From NCBI GenBank assembly GCA_035765635.1, contig DASTWZ010000024.1, positions 90,845 to 154,844 on the forward strand: a DNA stretch of 64,000 bases, written 5' to 3'. Source of the DNA: EW11 sp035765635. GTDB lineage: Bacteria > Verrucomicrobiota > Verrucomicrobiia > Opitutales > Opitutaceae. This document shows positions 9,180 to 17,778 of the stretch, in pieces (position 1 is the stretch's first letter; every line of letters starts with the position of its first letter). The position numbers and the translations under genes are program-made. Below the pieces are notes generated by a model that saw nothing but the letters and a program-made list of their open reading frames with translations, was not told the origin of the DNA and made no database searches.

Positions 9180-10226
9180 GTGCCTTCCGAAAAAATCCTC
9201 TGCATCGTCTTCAAGTTCCTGGGGGATGTCGTTGTATCCATTCCGGCCATACGCGCTCTCCGACAGGGAAATCCGCGGGCGGAAATTCATTTGTTGGTGG
9301 CTGAGGATGCGGCGGCATTGGTCAATACGTTGCCCTGGATCGATAAGGTGTGGGCATTTCCGCGGACCCGCGGGAAAATGCGTTTGCGCGACTCGCTGCC
9401 GATGATCCACCAGCTCCGGCGCGAGCGCTTTGATCTCTCGCTCGATTTCGTCGGCAACGACCGCGGCGCTTTTCTAAGTGTCGCCGCAGGCGCGAAACGT
9501 CGCGTCGGAGTGCACGCGCCGCGAGGATTCTTCGGTCGCCGGAAATTTTATCATGAAACCATTCCGGAAGCGCCACGGGAATGGCATGAATGCCGCCGGC
9601 ACCTGAACTTCGTCCGAGGTTTTGGCGCAGCCCTCGATGCGAATCTCGATCTCGAGCTGCGGCCAAATCCCGCGCTCGCAGCGCAGGCCAAAGCTCTTCT
9701 GCCCGACGCCGCGATCATTGCGCACATTTCCACGAGTAAACCGCTCAAGGAGTGGCCCCTCGAATATTGGCGAAGCCTCGCTCAACTCGCCGCGGCCGAG
9801 GGCCATCACATGCTTTTCGCCGCCGGACCGAGCCCGCGCGAGCGTGCGCTGCTCGCCTCGCTGATGGCGAGCGATGCGTCGCTGCGCGAGCTGCCGATGA
9901 TCAAAGGCCTCGATCTTTATCTCGCCGTTCTCGCTCAAGCCGAGTTGCTGGTGTCCGGCGACACGGGACCCATGCACTTCGCCGCAGGTGTGGGAATCCC
10001 GACGCTGAGCATTTTCGGCCCCAGCATCGTCGAACAGTGGGCGCCGATCGCGCCGCTCGCCCGCGTCTTGAAAGCGCCAAATTGTTCGTGCTCGCCCGAA
10101 CAGGAAACCTGCACGTCCGCCACGCCTTGCTTGCGCGGCGTCACTCCGCACCTTGTCTGGAAGGAAATTCGCGAGCTTCTCGCTTTGCGCAAAACCTTGC
10201 CGGTTTCGGCCCCGACCCATGAGTAA
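9180..10226 (+). CDS. Glycosyltransferase family 9 (heptosyltransferase-type)
   Basis: ADP-heptose:LPS heptosyltransferase-like enzyme of 348 residues, expected to add heptose to the lipopolysaccharide core at the inner face of the inner membrane. KFLGDVVVSIPAIRAL near the N-terminus is the GT9 nucleotide-sugar motif, and VSGDTGPMHFAAGVGIPTLS (about 258-277) is the conserved C-terminal block. The start is a GTG at 9180, chosen because the first strand ILCIVFKFLGD then lies at the normal position; this GTG abuts the GGCTGAA repeat, so little room is left for a ribosome-binding site. The 3' end overlaps the next gene by 8 bases. Confidence 0.9.
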   Translation: MPSEKILCIVFKFLGDVVVSIPAIRALRQGNPRAEIHLLVAEDAAALVNTLPWIDKVWAFPRTRGKMRLRDSLPMIHQLRRERFDLSLDFVGNDRGAFLSVAAGAKRRVGVHAPRGFFGRRKFYHETIPEAPREWHECRRHLNFVRGFGAALDANLDLELRPNPALAAQAKALLPDAAIIAHISTSKPLKEWPLEYWRSLAQLAAAEGHHMLFAAGPSPRERALLASLMASDASLRELPMIKGLDLYLAVLAQAELLVSGDTGPMHFAAGVGIPTLSIFGPSIVEQWAPIAPLARVLKAPNCSCSPEQETCTSATPCLRGVTPHLVWKEIRELLALRKTLPVSAPTHE

Positions 10227-10605
10227 AGAAAACGAGAAAAAACTGCCGCGGTCGGCGGAGGAATTGATCTCCGATTTTCTCTCGGTTCCCCATCAGCCCG
10301 ACCGAAGCCGGCGCCGGCCAACCCTCGAGGTAGGCGGTCTGGTCGAACAAATCCTGATCAAGCACCAGATCGGCCGAGACGCTCCCGAACACCTCATCCG
10401 CGAGCAATGGTCACAGATTGTCGGCGGCGCCAATGCCCACTACTCCCACCCCACCGAGATCGATCCGCGCGGCCGGCTGATCGTTCTGGCTTCCCACGCC
10501 GTCGTCCGCAACGAGCTGTTTCATCATAGAGCGTTGATCGTCGACAAGATCCGCAAGCTGCCCGGCTGTGCGAAGGTCCGTGAACTGCACATCCGCGCCG
10601 GCTGA
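10219..10605 (+). CDS. dciA: DUF721 / DciA-like protein
   Basis: Small basic protein of 128 residues of the DUF721 family, whose characterised members (DciA) help load the replicative helicase DnaB. The family core is visible as VEQILIKHQIG...LIREQWSQIVG (about 40-70) followed by GRLIVLASHAVVRNELFHH and the C-terminal VRELHIR strand. The ATG at 10219 overlaps the heptosyltransferase stop, suggesting coupled translation; an upstream in-frame start would only extend into the previous gene. The symbol is by family assignment only, and no dnaB is in view. Confidence 0.75.
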   Translation: MSKENEKKLPRSAEELISDFLSVPHQPDRSRRRPTLEVGGLVEQILIKHQIGRDAPEHLIREQWSQIVGGANAHYSHPTEIDPRGRLIVLASHAVVRNELFHHRALIVDKIRKLPGCAKVRELHIRAG

Positions 10606-10625
10606 ATCTCGATCCCAGGCATATC

Positions 10626-10824
10626 GCCCACGAATCACACGAAGCACACGAAATCGATCCACTGAATTTCTCCCACGGAATCCACGGAAATCACGGAATG
10701 GGAATCCGAAACCGTATTCTTCATTCATCCTTCTTCAATCTTCCTTTGTCTTACCTTCCGTGCTTTCCGTGAATTCCGTGGGAAGTTTGTATTTTGATTC
10801 GTGTGCTTCGTGTGATTCGTGGGC
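10626..10824. repeat. CACGAA/CACGGAA composite palindrome (family 1), copy 1
   Basis: Outer arms GCCCACGAATCACACGAA (left) and its reverse complement (right end at 10824) enclose inner arms CCCACGGAATCCACGGAA and its complement, so the element can fold into a cruciform. Each arm is itself a run of imperfect CACGAA or CACGGAA units. The centre holds an ATTCATCCTTCTTCAAT tract. It lies between dciA and rpsO; the remaining gap to rpsO (10825-11058) shows no recognised RNA or clear promoter. Confidence 0.85.
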
Positions 10825-11058
10825 CCCAAAATTCCCCGGTAGGGCTCTTGCAAAAAAACACTTGCGCGGGCTCGCGGCGTTCGGGATACCTGTGCCTTGC
10901 GTTAGTGGAAGTCCGTCGGTTGCGGACTCCCACCATGACTGGTCCCGCACCTCGTGGGATTAGAACGGTGACGCCGGCCAAACCGCATTCTGCGGGGCGC
11001 GCGGGCGGCACGGGAACTGCAAAGAACCCCTACAGTCGTGCAACTTAACCAAGAAACC

Positions 11059-11322
11059 ATGTCAACAGTCGCTAAACCCGAAATCATCGCAGAATACAAA
11101 ATCCACGATAAGGACACCGGATCTTCCGAAGTCCAAATCGCGTTGCTCACGGCTCGTATCAATCACCTCACGGAACATCTTCGCACTCACCGCAAGGATT
11201 TCCACAGCCGTCGCGGCCTGCTGCAAATGGCCAGTCGCCGCCGCAAGCTGCTCGACTACTTGAAAAAGCATAACCTGCCCAAGTATTCCGAGCTCTTGCA
11301 AAAGTTGAATCTCCGTAAGTAA
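11059..11322 (+). CDS. rpsO: 30S ribosomal protein S15
   Basis: S15 binds 16S rRNA early in assembly of the 30S platform. The 87-residue product has the universal length. DTGSSEVQIALLTARINHLT and KDFHSRRGLLQMASRRRKLL are the S15 signature blocks, and the C-terminus ends YSELLQKLNLRK. An upstream in-frame start (11038) would add seven residues absent from the family; MSTVAKPE at 11059 is preferred. It is followed by a strong terminator and then by pnp, the classical rpsO-pnp order. Confidence 0.98.
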   Translation: MSTVAKPEIIAEYKIHDKDTGSSEVQIALLTARINHLTEHLRTHRKDFHSRRGLLQMASRRRKLLDYLKKHNLPKYSELLQKLNLRK

Positions 11323-11335
11323 CCCTTTCGCAACA

Positions 11336-11371
11336 CGGGCGACCCGATCCGCGGGTCGCCCGTTGTCTTTT
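11336..11371 (+). terminator. Rho-independent terminator after rpsO
   Basis: A perfect 11-bp GC-rich stem, CGGGCGACCCG at 11336-11346 and its complement at 11352-11362, with a 5-base loop, is followed by TTGTCTTTT. It sits 13 bases after the rpsO stop. It separates rpsO from pnp, at least partly. Confidence 0.92.
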
Positions 11372-11396
11372 CGACACTCGAGGATTGGGCTGGGAC

Positions 11397-11493
11397 ATTT
11401 CCGTTTGTTTCAAAGTGAGCGCTTTCAACGCCGCTCACTAGGCGCCAAACGGAAATCTCTCGCTCAAGCGAGGATTGCAGTCGGTTACCGACT
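11397..11493 (+). promoter_or_regulatory. Structured pnp leader: two-part long hairpin plus two short ones
   Basis: A bipartite stem-loop has outer arms ATTTCCGTTTG (11397-11407) and CAAACGGAAAT (11446-11456), an exact 11-bp match, and inner arms GTGAGCG (11415-11421) and CGCTCAC (11432-11438). Two more hairpins follow: CTCGCT-CA-AGCGAG at 11459-11472 and AGTCGG-TTA-CCGACT at 11479-11493. No T-run follows, so these are not terminators. In enterobacteria the pnp leader has a long RNase III-cut hairpin used for autoregulation; a similar role here is inference. Confidence 0.6.
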
Positions 11494-11616
11494 AACAAAC
11501 CCCTGCCTTTCGCGCCTTTTGCGCTGAAGGCCGCTTCCGCAATGCGGGAGCTAAGAACTCAACGTCCGTCGCGTGTCGCGGCCGCTTGGGTCCATCCGAG
11601 ACACGAATACAAAGTA

Positions 11617-13821
11617 ATGAATCAGAAACACACCGTAACGGTCCCAGAACTCGGGATTACGTTCTCCACCGGCTCGATCGCTCAGCTCGCCAACGGCGCC
11701 GTCAACGTGAGCGTCGGCGAAACCAATGTCTTCGTCACCGCCGTCGTCGCTCAAAACATGAAGCCGGGCCAGGACTTCTTCCCGCTCACCGTCGACTATC
11801 GCGAAAAGTACGCAGCAGCTGGCCGCTTCCCGGGTGGTTATTTCAAACGCGAGGGACGTCCTTCCGAAAAGGAAATCCTTACCTCGCGCTTGTGCGACCG
11901 CCCCTGCCGACCGCTCTTCCCCGAAGGTTTCCTCAACGAGGTTCAAATCATCGGCCAACTCTTCTCCGCTGACCAAAATAACGAAGCCGACATCCCGATG
12001 GTCAACGGCGCGTCCGCCGCTCTCGCGATTTCGGACATTCCGTGGAACGGCCCGATCGCCGCCGTGCGCGTCGCCGAAATCGACGGCCAATTCGTCGCTA
12101 ATCCGACGATCGACCAGATGTTCCAGTCGACCCTCGACCTGATCTACGTGGGCAACGAAAAGGACATGCTCATGATCGAGGGCTCCGCGGACCAGATCCC
12201 GGAAGAGCGCTTCATCGAGGCCCTCGCCTTCGGCCATCAATCGATCCAGCCGATCATCCGCGCAATCAAGGAACTCGTCGCTGTCGCCGGTAAGCCGAAA
12301 GCCACGTTCGCCCTCGTCGGCGCTACCCCGGAAGCTCGCGCCATCATCGAGCGCGTCGTCCCGGCCGATCGCATTTCTCAAGCCATCTTCGGCAAGGAAA
12401 AAGCCGCCCGCGGCGCCGCGGTTAAGCTCCTCAAGGAAGAAGCCAAAGCCGCTCTCCTCGCCGAACTCGGCGAAGGCAAATTCACCGATGTCGACCTGAA
12501 CGTCGTCTTCGAAGATCTCCAATACAAAGCCTACCGCAAAACCGTGCTCGAGCGCGGCGTACGCGCCGATGGCCGCGACGCAAAATCCCTCCGCCCCATC
12601 AGCTCGCAGGTCGGCGTGCTCCCGCGCGTTCACGGCAGCGCGATCTTCCAACGCGGCGACACCCAGAGCATCGTCTTCACGACGCTCGGGCCGACGAAAG
12701 AAGCGCAGGAACTCGACGCTCTCACGGGCGGCGCTCGCTCGAAGTCGTTCATTCTCCACTACAACTTCCCGCCATTCTCGGTCGGTGAAACAGGCCGCTT
12801 CGGCGCCCCGGGTCGCCGCGAAATCGGCCACGGCGCGCTCGCCGAGCGTTCGCTCGTTCCGGTTCTTCCGCCAGAAGATGTATTCCCTTACTCAATACGC
12901 TTGGTCTCGGAAATCATGTCGTCCAACGGCTCGACCTCCATGGCCTCGATCTGCGGCGGCTGTCTGTCCTTGATGGATGCCGGCGTTCCGATCGTCGCTC
13001 CTGTTGCTGGCATCAGCTGCGGTTTGATGACGGAAAACGGCGCCGATGGCAGCATCACGAACTGGAAAACGATCACCGACATTCTCGGTGAAGAAGACCA
13101 CTTCGGCGACATGGACTTCAAACTCGCCGGCACGACCAAGGGCATCACGGGCTTCCAACTGGATCTCAAGATCAACGGTCTTCCCTTCGAGATCGCAAAG
13201 ACGGCCATCTTCCAAGCCCGCGACGCGCGCATCGAGATTCTGAAGACGATGCTGGCTTCCCTGCCAGCGCCTCGCGCTCAGCTCAGCACTTACGCGCCGC
13301 GCATCCAGACGATCCAGATCGATCCCGAAAAGATCGGCCTGCTCATCGGCCCGGGTGGAAAGACGATCCGCCGCATCACGGAAACGACCGGCGCGCAGAT
13401 CGACATTGCCGAAGATGATTCGGGCAAGGTCTTCATCTACTCGAACAACGCCGATTCGATGAATCGCGCGGTGCAGGAAATCGACGCCCTCTGCGGCGGC
13501 GGCGCGCAAATCGAAGTGGGCAAGATCTACCGCGGCGTCGTCAAAGGCACCAAGGAGTTCGGCGCCTTCGTCGAATGCCTCCCCGGCAAAGAAGGCCTTG
13601 TGCACATCAGCGAACTCGCCGACTTCCGCGTCCGCCGGACGGAGGACGTCTGCAAAGTCGGTGACGAGATGATGGTCAAGTGCGTCGGCATCGATGAAAA
13701 GTCCGGCAAGGTTCGCCTCTCGCGCAAAGCCGCGATGAAGGAACTCGAGCAACAGCAGCAAGCCCAGTCCGGCGAACAGCCCGCTGCCGCCGCTGGCGCC
13801 GCGCCGACGAGCAACAGCTAA
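11617..13821 (+). CDS. pnp: Polyribonucleotide nucleotidyltransferase (PNPase)
   Basis: PNPase degrades RNA 3' to 5' by phosphorolysis and is a core part of RNA turnover. The 734-residue protein shows two RNase PH-type domains: the first with FPLTVDYREKYAAAGRFPGG, the second with FNFPPFSVGETGRFGAPGRR-like sequence. KIGLLIGPGGKTIRRITETT is the KH domain GxxG loop, and the C-terminal S1 domain contains GRVVKGTKEFGAFVE-type sequence, ending in an Ala/Gln-rich tail. The ATG at 11617 is used; an upstream in-frame ATG (11542) would add 25 residues that run into the structured leader. Confidence 0.98.
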   Translation: MNQKHTVTVPELGITFSTGSIAQLANGAVNVSVGETNVFVTAVVAQNMKPGQDFFPLTVDYREKYAAAGRFPGGYFKREGRPSEKEILTSRLCDRPCRPLFPEGFLNEVQIIGQLFSADQNNEADIPMVNGASAALAISDIPWNGPIAAVRVAEIDGQFVANPTIDQMFQSTLDLIYVGNEKDMLMIEGSADQIPEERFIEALAFGHQSIQPIIRAIKELVAVAGKPKATFALVGATPEARAIIERVVPADRISQAIFGKEKAARGAAVKLLKEEAKAALLAELGEGKFTDVDLNVVFEDLQYKAYRKTVLERGVRADGRDAKSLRPISSQVGVLPRVHGSAIFQRGDTQSIVFTTLGPTKEAQELDALTGGARSKSFILHYNFPPFSVGETGRFGAPGRREIGHGALAERSLVPVLPPEDVFPYSIRLVSEIMSSNGSTSMASICGGCLSLMDAGVPIVAPVAGISCGLMTENGADGSITNWKTITDILGEEDHFGDMDFKLAGTTKGITGFQLDLKINGLPFEIAKTAIFQARDARIEILKTMLASLPAPRAQLSTYAPRIQTIQIDPEKIGLLIGPGGKTIRRITETTGAQIDIAEDDSGKVFIYSNNADSMNRAVQEIDALCGGGAQIEVGKIYRGVVKGTKEFGAFVECLPGKEGLVHISELADFRVRRTEDVCKVGDEMMVKCVGIDEKSGKVRLSRKAAMKELEQQQQAQSGEQPAAAAGAAPTSNS

Positions 13822-13882
13822 TCAGTTAACAGAGCCGTGAGAGCGGTGGCATATTCCGCCGCTTTCCCTAACCTCTAAAATG

Positions 13883-13911
13883 AGCCGAGGCGTAACTGCC
13901 TCGGCTTTTTT
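13883..13911 (+). terminator. Rho-independent terminator after pnp
   Basis: Stem AGCCGAGGC (13883-13891) pairs exactly with GCCTCGGCT (13898-13906) around a 6-base loop, followed by TTTTTT. On the other strand AAAA precedes the stem (13877-13880), so it may also serve the convergent hydrolase gene that ends at 13916. Confidence 0.93.
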
Positions 13912-13915
13912 GCGC

Positions 13916-14860
13916 TCACGGCGACGGGAAGCTCCAGGCCAACGGGCTGAACCGAAAGTCGTCCGCGCCGACTTCACGCACGGTGCCGAAGCCCGGCAGT
14001 GCGAAATGATACCCGGCCAGGATTTGTTGTCGTTCAACCGCTTCACGAAGCAGCTTCCTCCGACTCTTCTCCACTAACGCCGGAACTGAGTCACCGATCA
14101 ACGTCCATTCGGGATGCGGCACATGCAGCGAGGGGTCAACCATGGCATCGGCGACGTAAACGAGTTCCAGTGAGCCGGAAACGTCAGCGTCGCGCGCGAA
14201 TTTGAACCCGACCTGGCCGGGAGTATGCCCAGCCAGATCGATCGCGCGCAGGCCTCTCACAATTTCGTCCCCGGCATCGAAAAACGAGAGATGCGAACCA
14301 AGCGTTTCGAGGGCGGGTCGAATCGCCTGGATGATGGCCTCTTGGCGTTCCACCGGCACTTTGGTCTGGCTCAAATCGGGCGCAGATTGCGTCCAAAAGG
14401 CCCATTCGTTCCCCGCCACCGCGTATTTGGCATTTGGATACCGCAGGGCTTTGAAATCATCGCTGAGCGAGCCAGCGACGTGATCAAGGTGAAGGTGGGA
14501 AAACAGCACTCGATTGATCTGGCCCGGCGAAATCCCCAACGCCCCCAGCCTCTTCTCCATCCAACCTAGATTCGGCCCGTAAGCCGACGCACACCCCGGA
14601 TCGATCAAGATGAGTTCGCCGTTCCACCGGACAAGCAGCGGCAGCACCTGCAAATGAACGATGTCCGTCGGCAGTCCCGCATCGGCCAGCGCGGCCTCCA
14701 CGTCTGGCTTGGAGGCGTTCCAGGCGCAGTCCTCCACGGGCCGGGCGGTGTAGGAACCATCGTGGAGAACCCAAGCATCATTCCCCTGACCCAAGGGCAA
14801 ATGCACGACCCCGGGTGTCACGACGCTCACTCGAGGCGGTTGTTGCGGTAGTGTTTTCAT
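13916..14860 (-). CDS. Metallo-beta-lactamase-fold hydrolase
   Basis: Zinc-dependent MBL-superfamily hydrolase of 314 residues. The metal motif HLHLDH is at 122-127 (SHLHLDHVAG), Asp87 in LILIDPGC is the usual N-terminal position, and LAGHTPGQVGF supplies a further metal-binding His, a layout shared with quorum-quenching lactonases, glyoxalase II and related enzymes. The substrate cannot be told. The ATG at 14860 is chosen because upstream codons overlap the preceding reductase gene. It lies 43 bases downstream of the aldo/keto reductase on the same strand, and both are probably controlled by the divergent LysR regulator. Confidence 0.82.
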   Translation of the reverse strand: MKTLPQQPPRVSVVTPGVVHLPLGQGNDAWVLHDGSYTARPVEDCAWNASKPDVEAALADAGLPTDIVHLQVLPLLVRWNGELILIDPGCASAYGPNLGWMEKRLGALGISPGQINRVLFSHLHLDHVAGSLSDDFKALRYPNAKYAVAGNEWAFWTQSAPDLSQTKVPVERQEAIIQAIRPALETLGSHLSFFDAGDEIVRGLRAIDLAGHTPGQVGFKFARDADVSGSLELVYVADAMVDPSLHVPHPEWTLIGDSVPALVEKSRRKLLREAVERQQILAGYHFALPGFGTVREVGADDFRFSPLAWSFPSP

Positions 14861-14903
14861 GAATACGCGGGAATAAAGATCGGCGAGTTCGCGACCGAAT
14901 ACA

Positions 14904-15932
14904 TCAACGTCCAATGAATGGGCGCATGGTGGCGTAATAGCGGTCGCCTGCGGCGGCTTCGACGGGAAACGCCTCGCTGATCGCGCGGAGTTCGTCCTCG
15001 TTGAGCTCGAGTCCGACCGCATCGATCAGCTCGTCGAGGTGCTCGACGCGGGTCGTTCCCGGAATCGGAATGATGTCTTCTCCCTGCGCGAGGACCCAGG
15101 CCAGCGCGAGCTGCACCGGCTTCACCTTTCGCTCCGCAGCCAGCTCTTTCAAGGTGCGGACGATATCGAGATTTTTTTGGAAATTCTCGCCCTGAAAGCG
15201 CGGCAGATTCCGACGGAAATCATTCTCGGCAAAGTCCTCGAAGCGCGTGATCGCGCCGCTCAAGAAGCCTCGGCCGATCGGACTGTAAGGAACGAACGAG
15301 ACGCCCAATTCACGACAGGCGTCCAAGGTGCCATTGGTCTCCGGTTCGCGGGACCAGAGCGAGTATTCGCTTTGCAGCGCGGCGATCGGATGCACCGCGT
15401 GCGCGCGGCGCAGCGTCTTTTCGTTCACCTCCGAAAGTCCAATGTGGCGGATTTTCCCCTCGGCGATCAGTTCGGCCATCGCGCCCACCGCATCCTCGAT
15501 CGGAGCCGAATCCGGGTTGTGCCGATGCAGGTAATAGAGGTCGATGGTCTCGACGCCGAGCCGGCGGAGACTCGCCTCGCAACTTGCGCGGATGTAGGCA
15601 GGCGTGTTGTCCACGCCGCGCCGGGCGTGATCATTGGGATCGCGCAGGATGCCGCATTTTGTCGCCAAGACCACGCGCTCGCGTTGGCCAGCGAGAAACC
15701 GGCCGAGCAACTCCTCATTCGTAAACGGACCATAGATGTCCGCCGTATCCAGAAACGTAATACCGTGATCCAATGCATGGGCCAGCGTGCGCAGGTTCCG
15801 GGCGTTGTCGGTCGAGCCATAAAACTCCGACATGCCCATGCAGCCAAGGCCAAGGGCGGAAACGATCGGCCCATTGCGACCGATCTGACGGGTGGGAAAC
15901 TTCGATGTGACGCTCTCAGTTGTGGGTTTCAT
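14904..15932 (-). CDS. Aldo/keto reductase
   Basis: NADPH-dependent oxidoreductase of 342 residues. The full catalytic tetrad is visible: Asp62 and Tyr67 in FLDTADIYG, Lys92 in LATKCG and His136 in YYLHRHN. IPGTTRVEHLDE near the C-terminus is the cofactor phosphate-binding block. It resembles the YghZ/AKR13-like group with a broad substrate range. The ATG at 15932 is preferred; an in-frame start 12 codons upstream would extend into the operator region. It is transcribed away from the LysR gene across an 84-base gap and followed by the MBL hydrolase. Confidence 0.93.
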   Translation of the reverse strand: MKPTTESVTSKFPTRQIGRNGPIVSALGLGCMGMSEFYGSTDNARNLRTLAHALDHGITFLDTADIYGPFTNEELLGRFLAGQRERVVLATKCGILRDPNDHARRGVDNTPAYIRASCEASLRRLGVETIDLYYLHRHNPDSAPIEDAVGAMAELIAEGKIRHIGLSEVNEKTLRRAHAVHPIAALQSEYSLWSREPETNGTLDACRELGVSFVPYSPIGRGFLSGAITRFEDFAENDFRRNLPRFQGENFQKNLDIVRTLKELAAERKVKPVQLALAWVLAQGEDIIPIPGTTRVEHLDELIDAVGLELNEDELRAISEAFPVEAAAGDRYYATMRPFIGR

Positions 15933-15986
15933 CCCAGGAGAATACCTCGCGCGCCGCTTGCCGTCCAAAACTCAGTCGGCATTGTT

Positions 15987-16005
15987 CGATACCGAAAGCG
16001 TATCG
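15987..16005. promoter_or_regulatory. LysR-type operator (T-N11-A palindrome)
   Basis: CGATAC (15987-15992) and GTATCG (16000-16005) form an exact inverted repeat with a 7-base spacer. Its centre fits the LysR-box rule T-N11-A. It lies in the 84-base divergent gap between the aldo/keto reductase and lysR-type genes, 12 bases before the regulator's ATG. This position fits autoregulation plus control of the reductase/hydrolase pair. Confidence 0.65.
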
Positions 16006-16016
16006 CTCGACCCACC

Positions 16017-16934
16017 ATGGAACTTCGGCACCTGCATTCGTTTCTCGCGCTCGCGGAAGAGCTGCATTTCGGCCGCGCGGCCGAACGGCTGGGCATCGCG
16101 CAGCCGCCGTTGAGCCGTCATATCCAGCAGCTCGAAGCGGAAATCGGCGCGCCGCTTTTTGAGCGTGGTCCTCGCGTTGTGACGTTGACCCGCGCGGGCG
16201 AGGAATTGCTCGGCCGAGTACGCGTGCATGTAGAGGGCATCACGCTGGCCGTGAGTTCAGCTCGGGCGATCGGCTCCGGCGTTCAGGGCCGTCTTCAAGT
16301 CGGTTACGTAAGCAATCTTTCCTACCGGCTTCTCCCTGCGACCCTCGAACAAATGAAAGTCGACGCGCCTGAGGCGATTTTCGATTTGCACGAAATGACG
16401 ACGGACAACCAGCTGCAGGCGCTTCGTCGCGGAGAAATCGATGTCGGACTGGTTGTATTGCCAGTCGAGGGCGCAGACCTGATGCAGCGCACGATATTTC
16501 GCGATCCGCTTGTCGTGGTGATGCCAGTGGATCACGCTCTCGCCGCGCTCGATCGTGTTTCCATCCAGCAGTTGCGTGAGTTTCCGTTCATCATGTGTCC
16601 GCGATATCAGCGGACTGGATTTCAACACGTGATCTACGACCGATGCGTCGAACTCGGATTCGAGCCGAACGTCGTTCAAGAGGTGCAGGGTAAGACGCTG
16701 CTGTATGAGCTGATTGCTCGCGGGAACGGTCTTTCGATCGTTCCACTCTCGTCGTCGTATGGACAGCGGCCTGGCGTCGTTTATCGCGCGATAGCCGACG
16801 CGATTCGTCCGGTGGATATTGGCGCGGTTTGGCGGAAGGATCGCGACCAAGTGTTGCGTCGCATCTTTGTGGATACGGCGGCCGTGGCGGCCAAGACCGT
16901 GCATGCGCCGGCGAAACCGCAAGCGGTCGCCTGA
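16017..16934 (+). CDS. LysR-family transcriptional regulator
   Basis: 305-residue regulator. The N-terminal winged helix-turn-helix covers residues 1-60, with MELRHLHSFLALAEELHFGR and AAERLGIAQPPLSRHIQQLE, typical of the BenM/CatM/CbbR side of the family. The rest is a periplasmic-binding-like effector domain. The ATG at 16017 gives a standard LysR length; the frame is open for about 1 kb upstream but that part overlaps the reductase gene on the other strand. It is divergent from the reductase, a classic LysR arrangement, with a T-N11-A site between them. Confidence 0.92.
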   Translation: MELRHLHSFLALAEELHFGRAAERLGIAQPPLSRHIQQLEAEIGAPLFERGPRVVTLTRAGEELLGRVRVHVEGITLAVSSARAIGSGVQGRLQVGYVSNLSYRLLPATLEQMKVDAPEAIFDLHEMTTDNQLQALRRGEIDVGLVVLPVEGADLMQRTIFRDPLVVVMPVDHALAALDRVSIQQLREFPFIMCPRYQRTGFQHVIYDRCVELGFEPNVVQEVQGKTLLYELIARGNGLSIVPLSSSYGQRPGVVYRAIADAIRPVDIGAVWRKDRDQVLRRIFVDTAAVAAKTVHAPAKPQAVA

Positions 16935-16998
16935 AGAGACCAGTTGCTCCGGATGGTGATCGACGCTTTCGCGCGCGCCGGTCCAAATTCGTTTGCCT

Positions 16999-17778
16999 AT
17001 GAAAATTCTCGTCACGAACGACGACGGCATCGACAGCGTATTTCTCCACGAACTGGTCTTCGCGTTACTGCGCGAAGGTCATGAGTTGTTCGTAGCCGCG
17101 CCGATGCACGAGCAGAGCTGGATCGGCGCCGCGAAGTCGCGCAATCGTCCCGTGAGCGTGAAGGTCGCGGACCGCGGCTTCGGTTGCAAAACCTGGGTGG
17201 TCGACGGAACCCCGAGCGATTGCGTGAATATCGCGATCGCTCATCTGATCGGCATTCGGCCCGATGCAGTCGTCAGCGGCATCAACATCGGGCTAAACGC
17301 GAGCCTCGGTTTCATCCTCGCGAGCGGCACGATTGCCGGTGCGTGGGAAGGCGCGGTGCACGGCTTGCCAGCGATCGCGATTTCTCAGGACCTGACCTTT
17401 CCCGCATTCGATAATTTGAAGAAGCACGGAGGCGCGCCCGAGCCGGAGCTGCTGGAGACGCTTCGCGTGTCAGCCAAGCGCACCGCGCAGATGGCTAACG
17501 AACTCATTGGCGCGACGGAGCGGGAAAGCTTCACCGTCCACAATCTGAATTTCCCGTATCCATGCCGGCACGACACCGCGATCGAGCGCACGAGTCCGGC
17601 GCGCGTGATCATCCCGCAATTATTCGGACCGGCTGCGGACGACGGAACCCATCGTTTTGTTTTTAGGTTGGGCCACGATATCTCGCCACCCGAGTCGAAG
17701 ACGGATCGCGCTGCGCTGCTGGCCGGAAAGATCAGTCACACCGTGCTGGATTATCGGGCACTGGGTGTGCAGCGCTGA
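16999..17778 (+). CDS. surE: 5'/3'-nucleotidase SurE
   Basis: SurE removes phosphate from nucleoside monophosphates and is linked to stationary-phase survival. The 259-residue product has the family length. ILVTNDDGIDS at the N-terminus carries the Asp-Asp metal pair, VDGTPSDCVNIA and VSGINIGLNASLGFILASGT are the other family signatures. The ATG at 16999 puts MKILVTNDDG at the extreme N-terminus as in other members; the TTG two codons earlier is not needed. It stands alone, followed by a repeat cluster. Confidence 0.96.
   Translation: MKILVTNDDGIDSVFLHELVFALLREGHELFVAAPMHEQSWIGAAKSRNRPVSVKVADRGFGCKTWVVDGTPSDCVNIAIAHLIGIRPDAVVSGINIGLNASLGFILASGTIAGAWEGAVHGLPAIAISQDLTFPAFDNLKKHGGAPEPELLETLRVSAKRTAQMANELIGATERESFTVHNLNFPYPCRHDTAIERTSPARVIIPQLFGPAADDGTHRFVFRLGHDISPPESKTDRAALLAGKISHTVLDYRALGVQR

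Noticed and set aside
10626..10824. Possible CRISPR-like array from regularly spaced CACGAA units
   Set aside because: Units are 6-9 bases, contiguous, and arranged as palindromes without unique spacers; no cas gene is present.
10862..10890. Promoter for rpsO (TTGCGC, 17 bases, GATACC)
   Set aside because: Both hexamers match the consensus in only about half of their positions.
11551..12831. Minus-strand open frame of 426 codons opposite pnp
   Set aside because: Antisense shadow of a highly conserved gene; low-complexity Ala/Glu/Asp composition and no motif.
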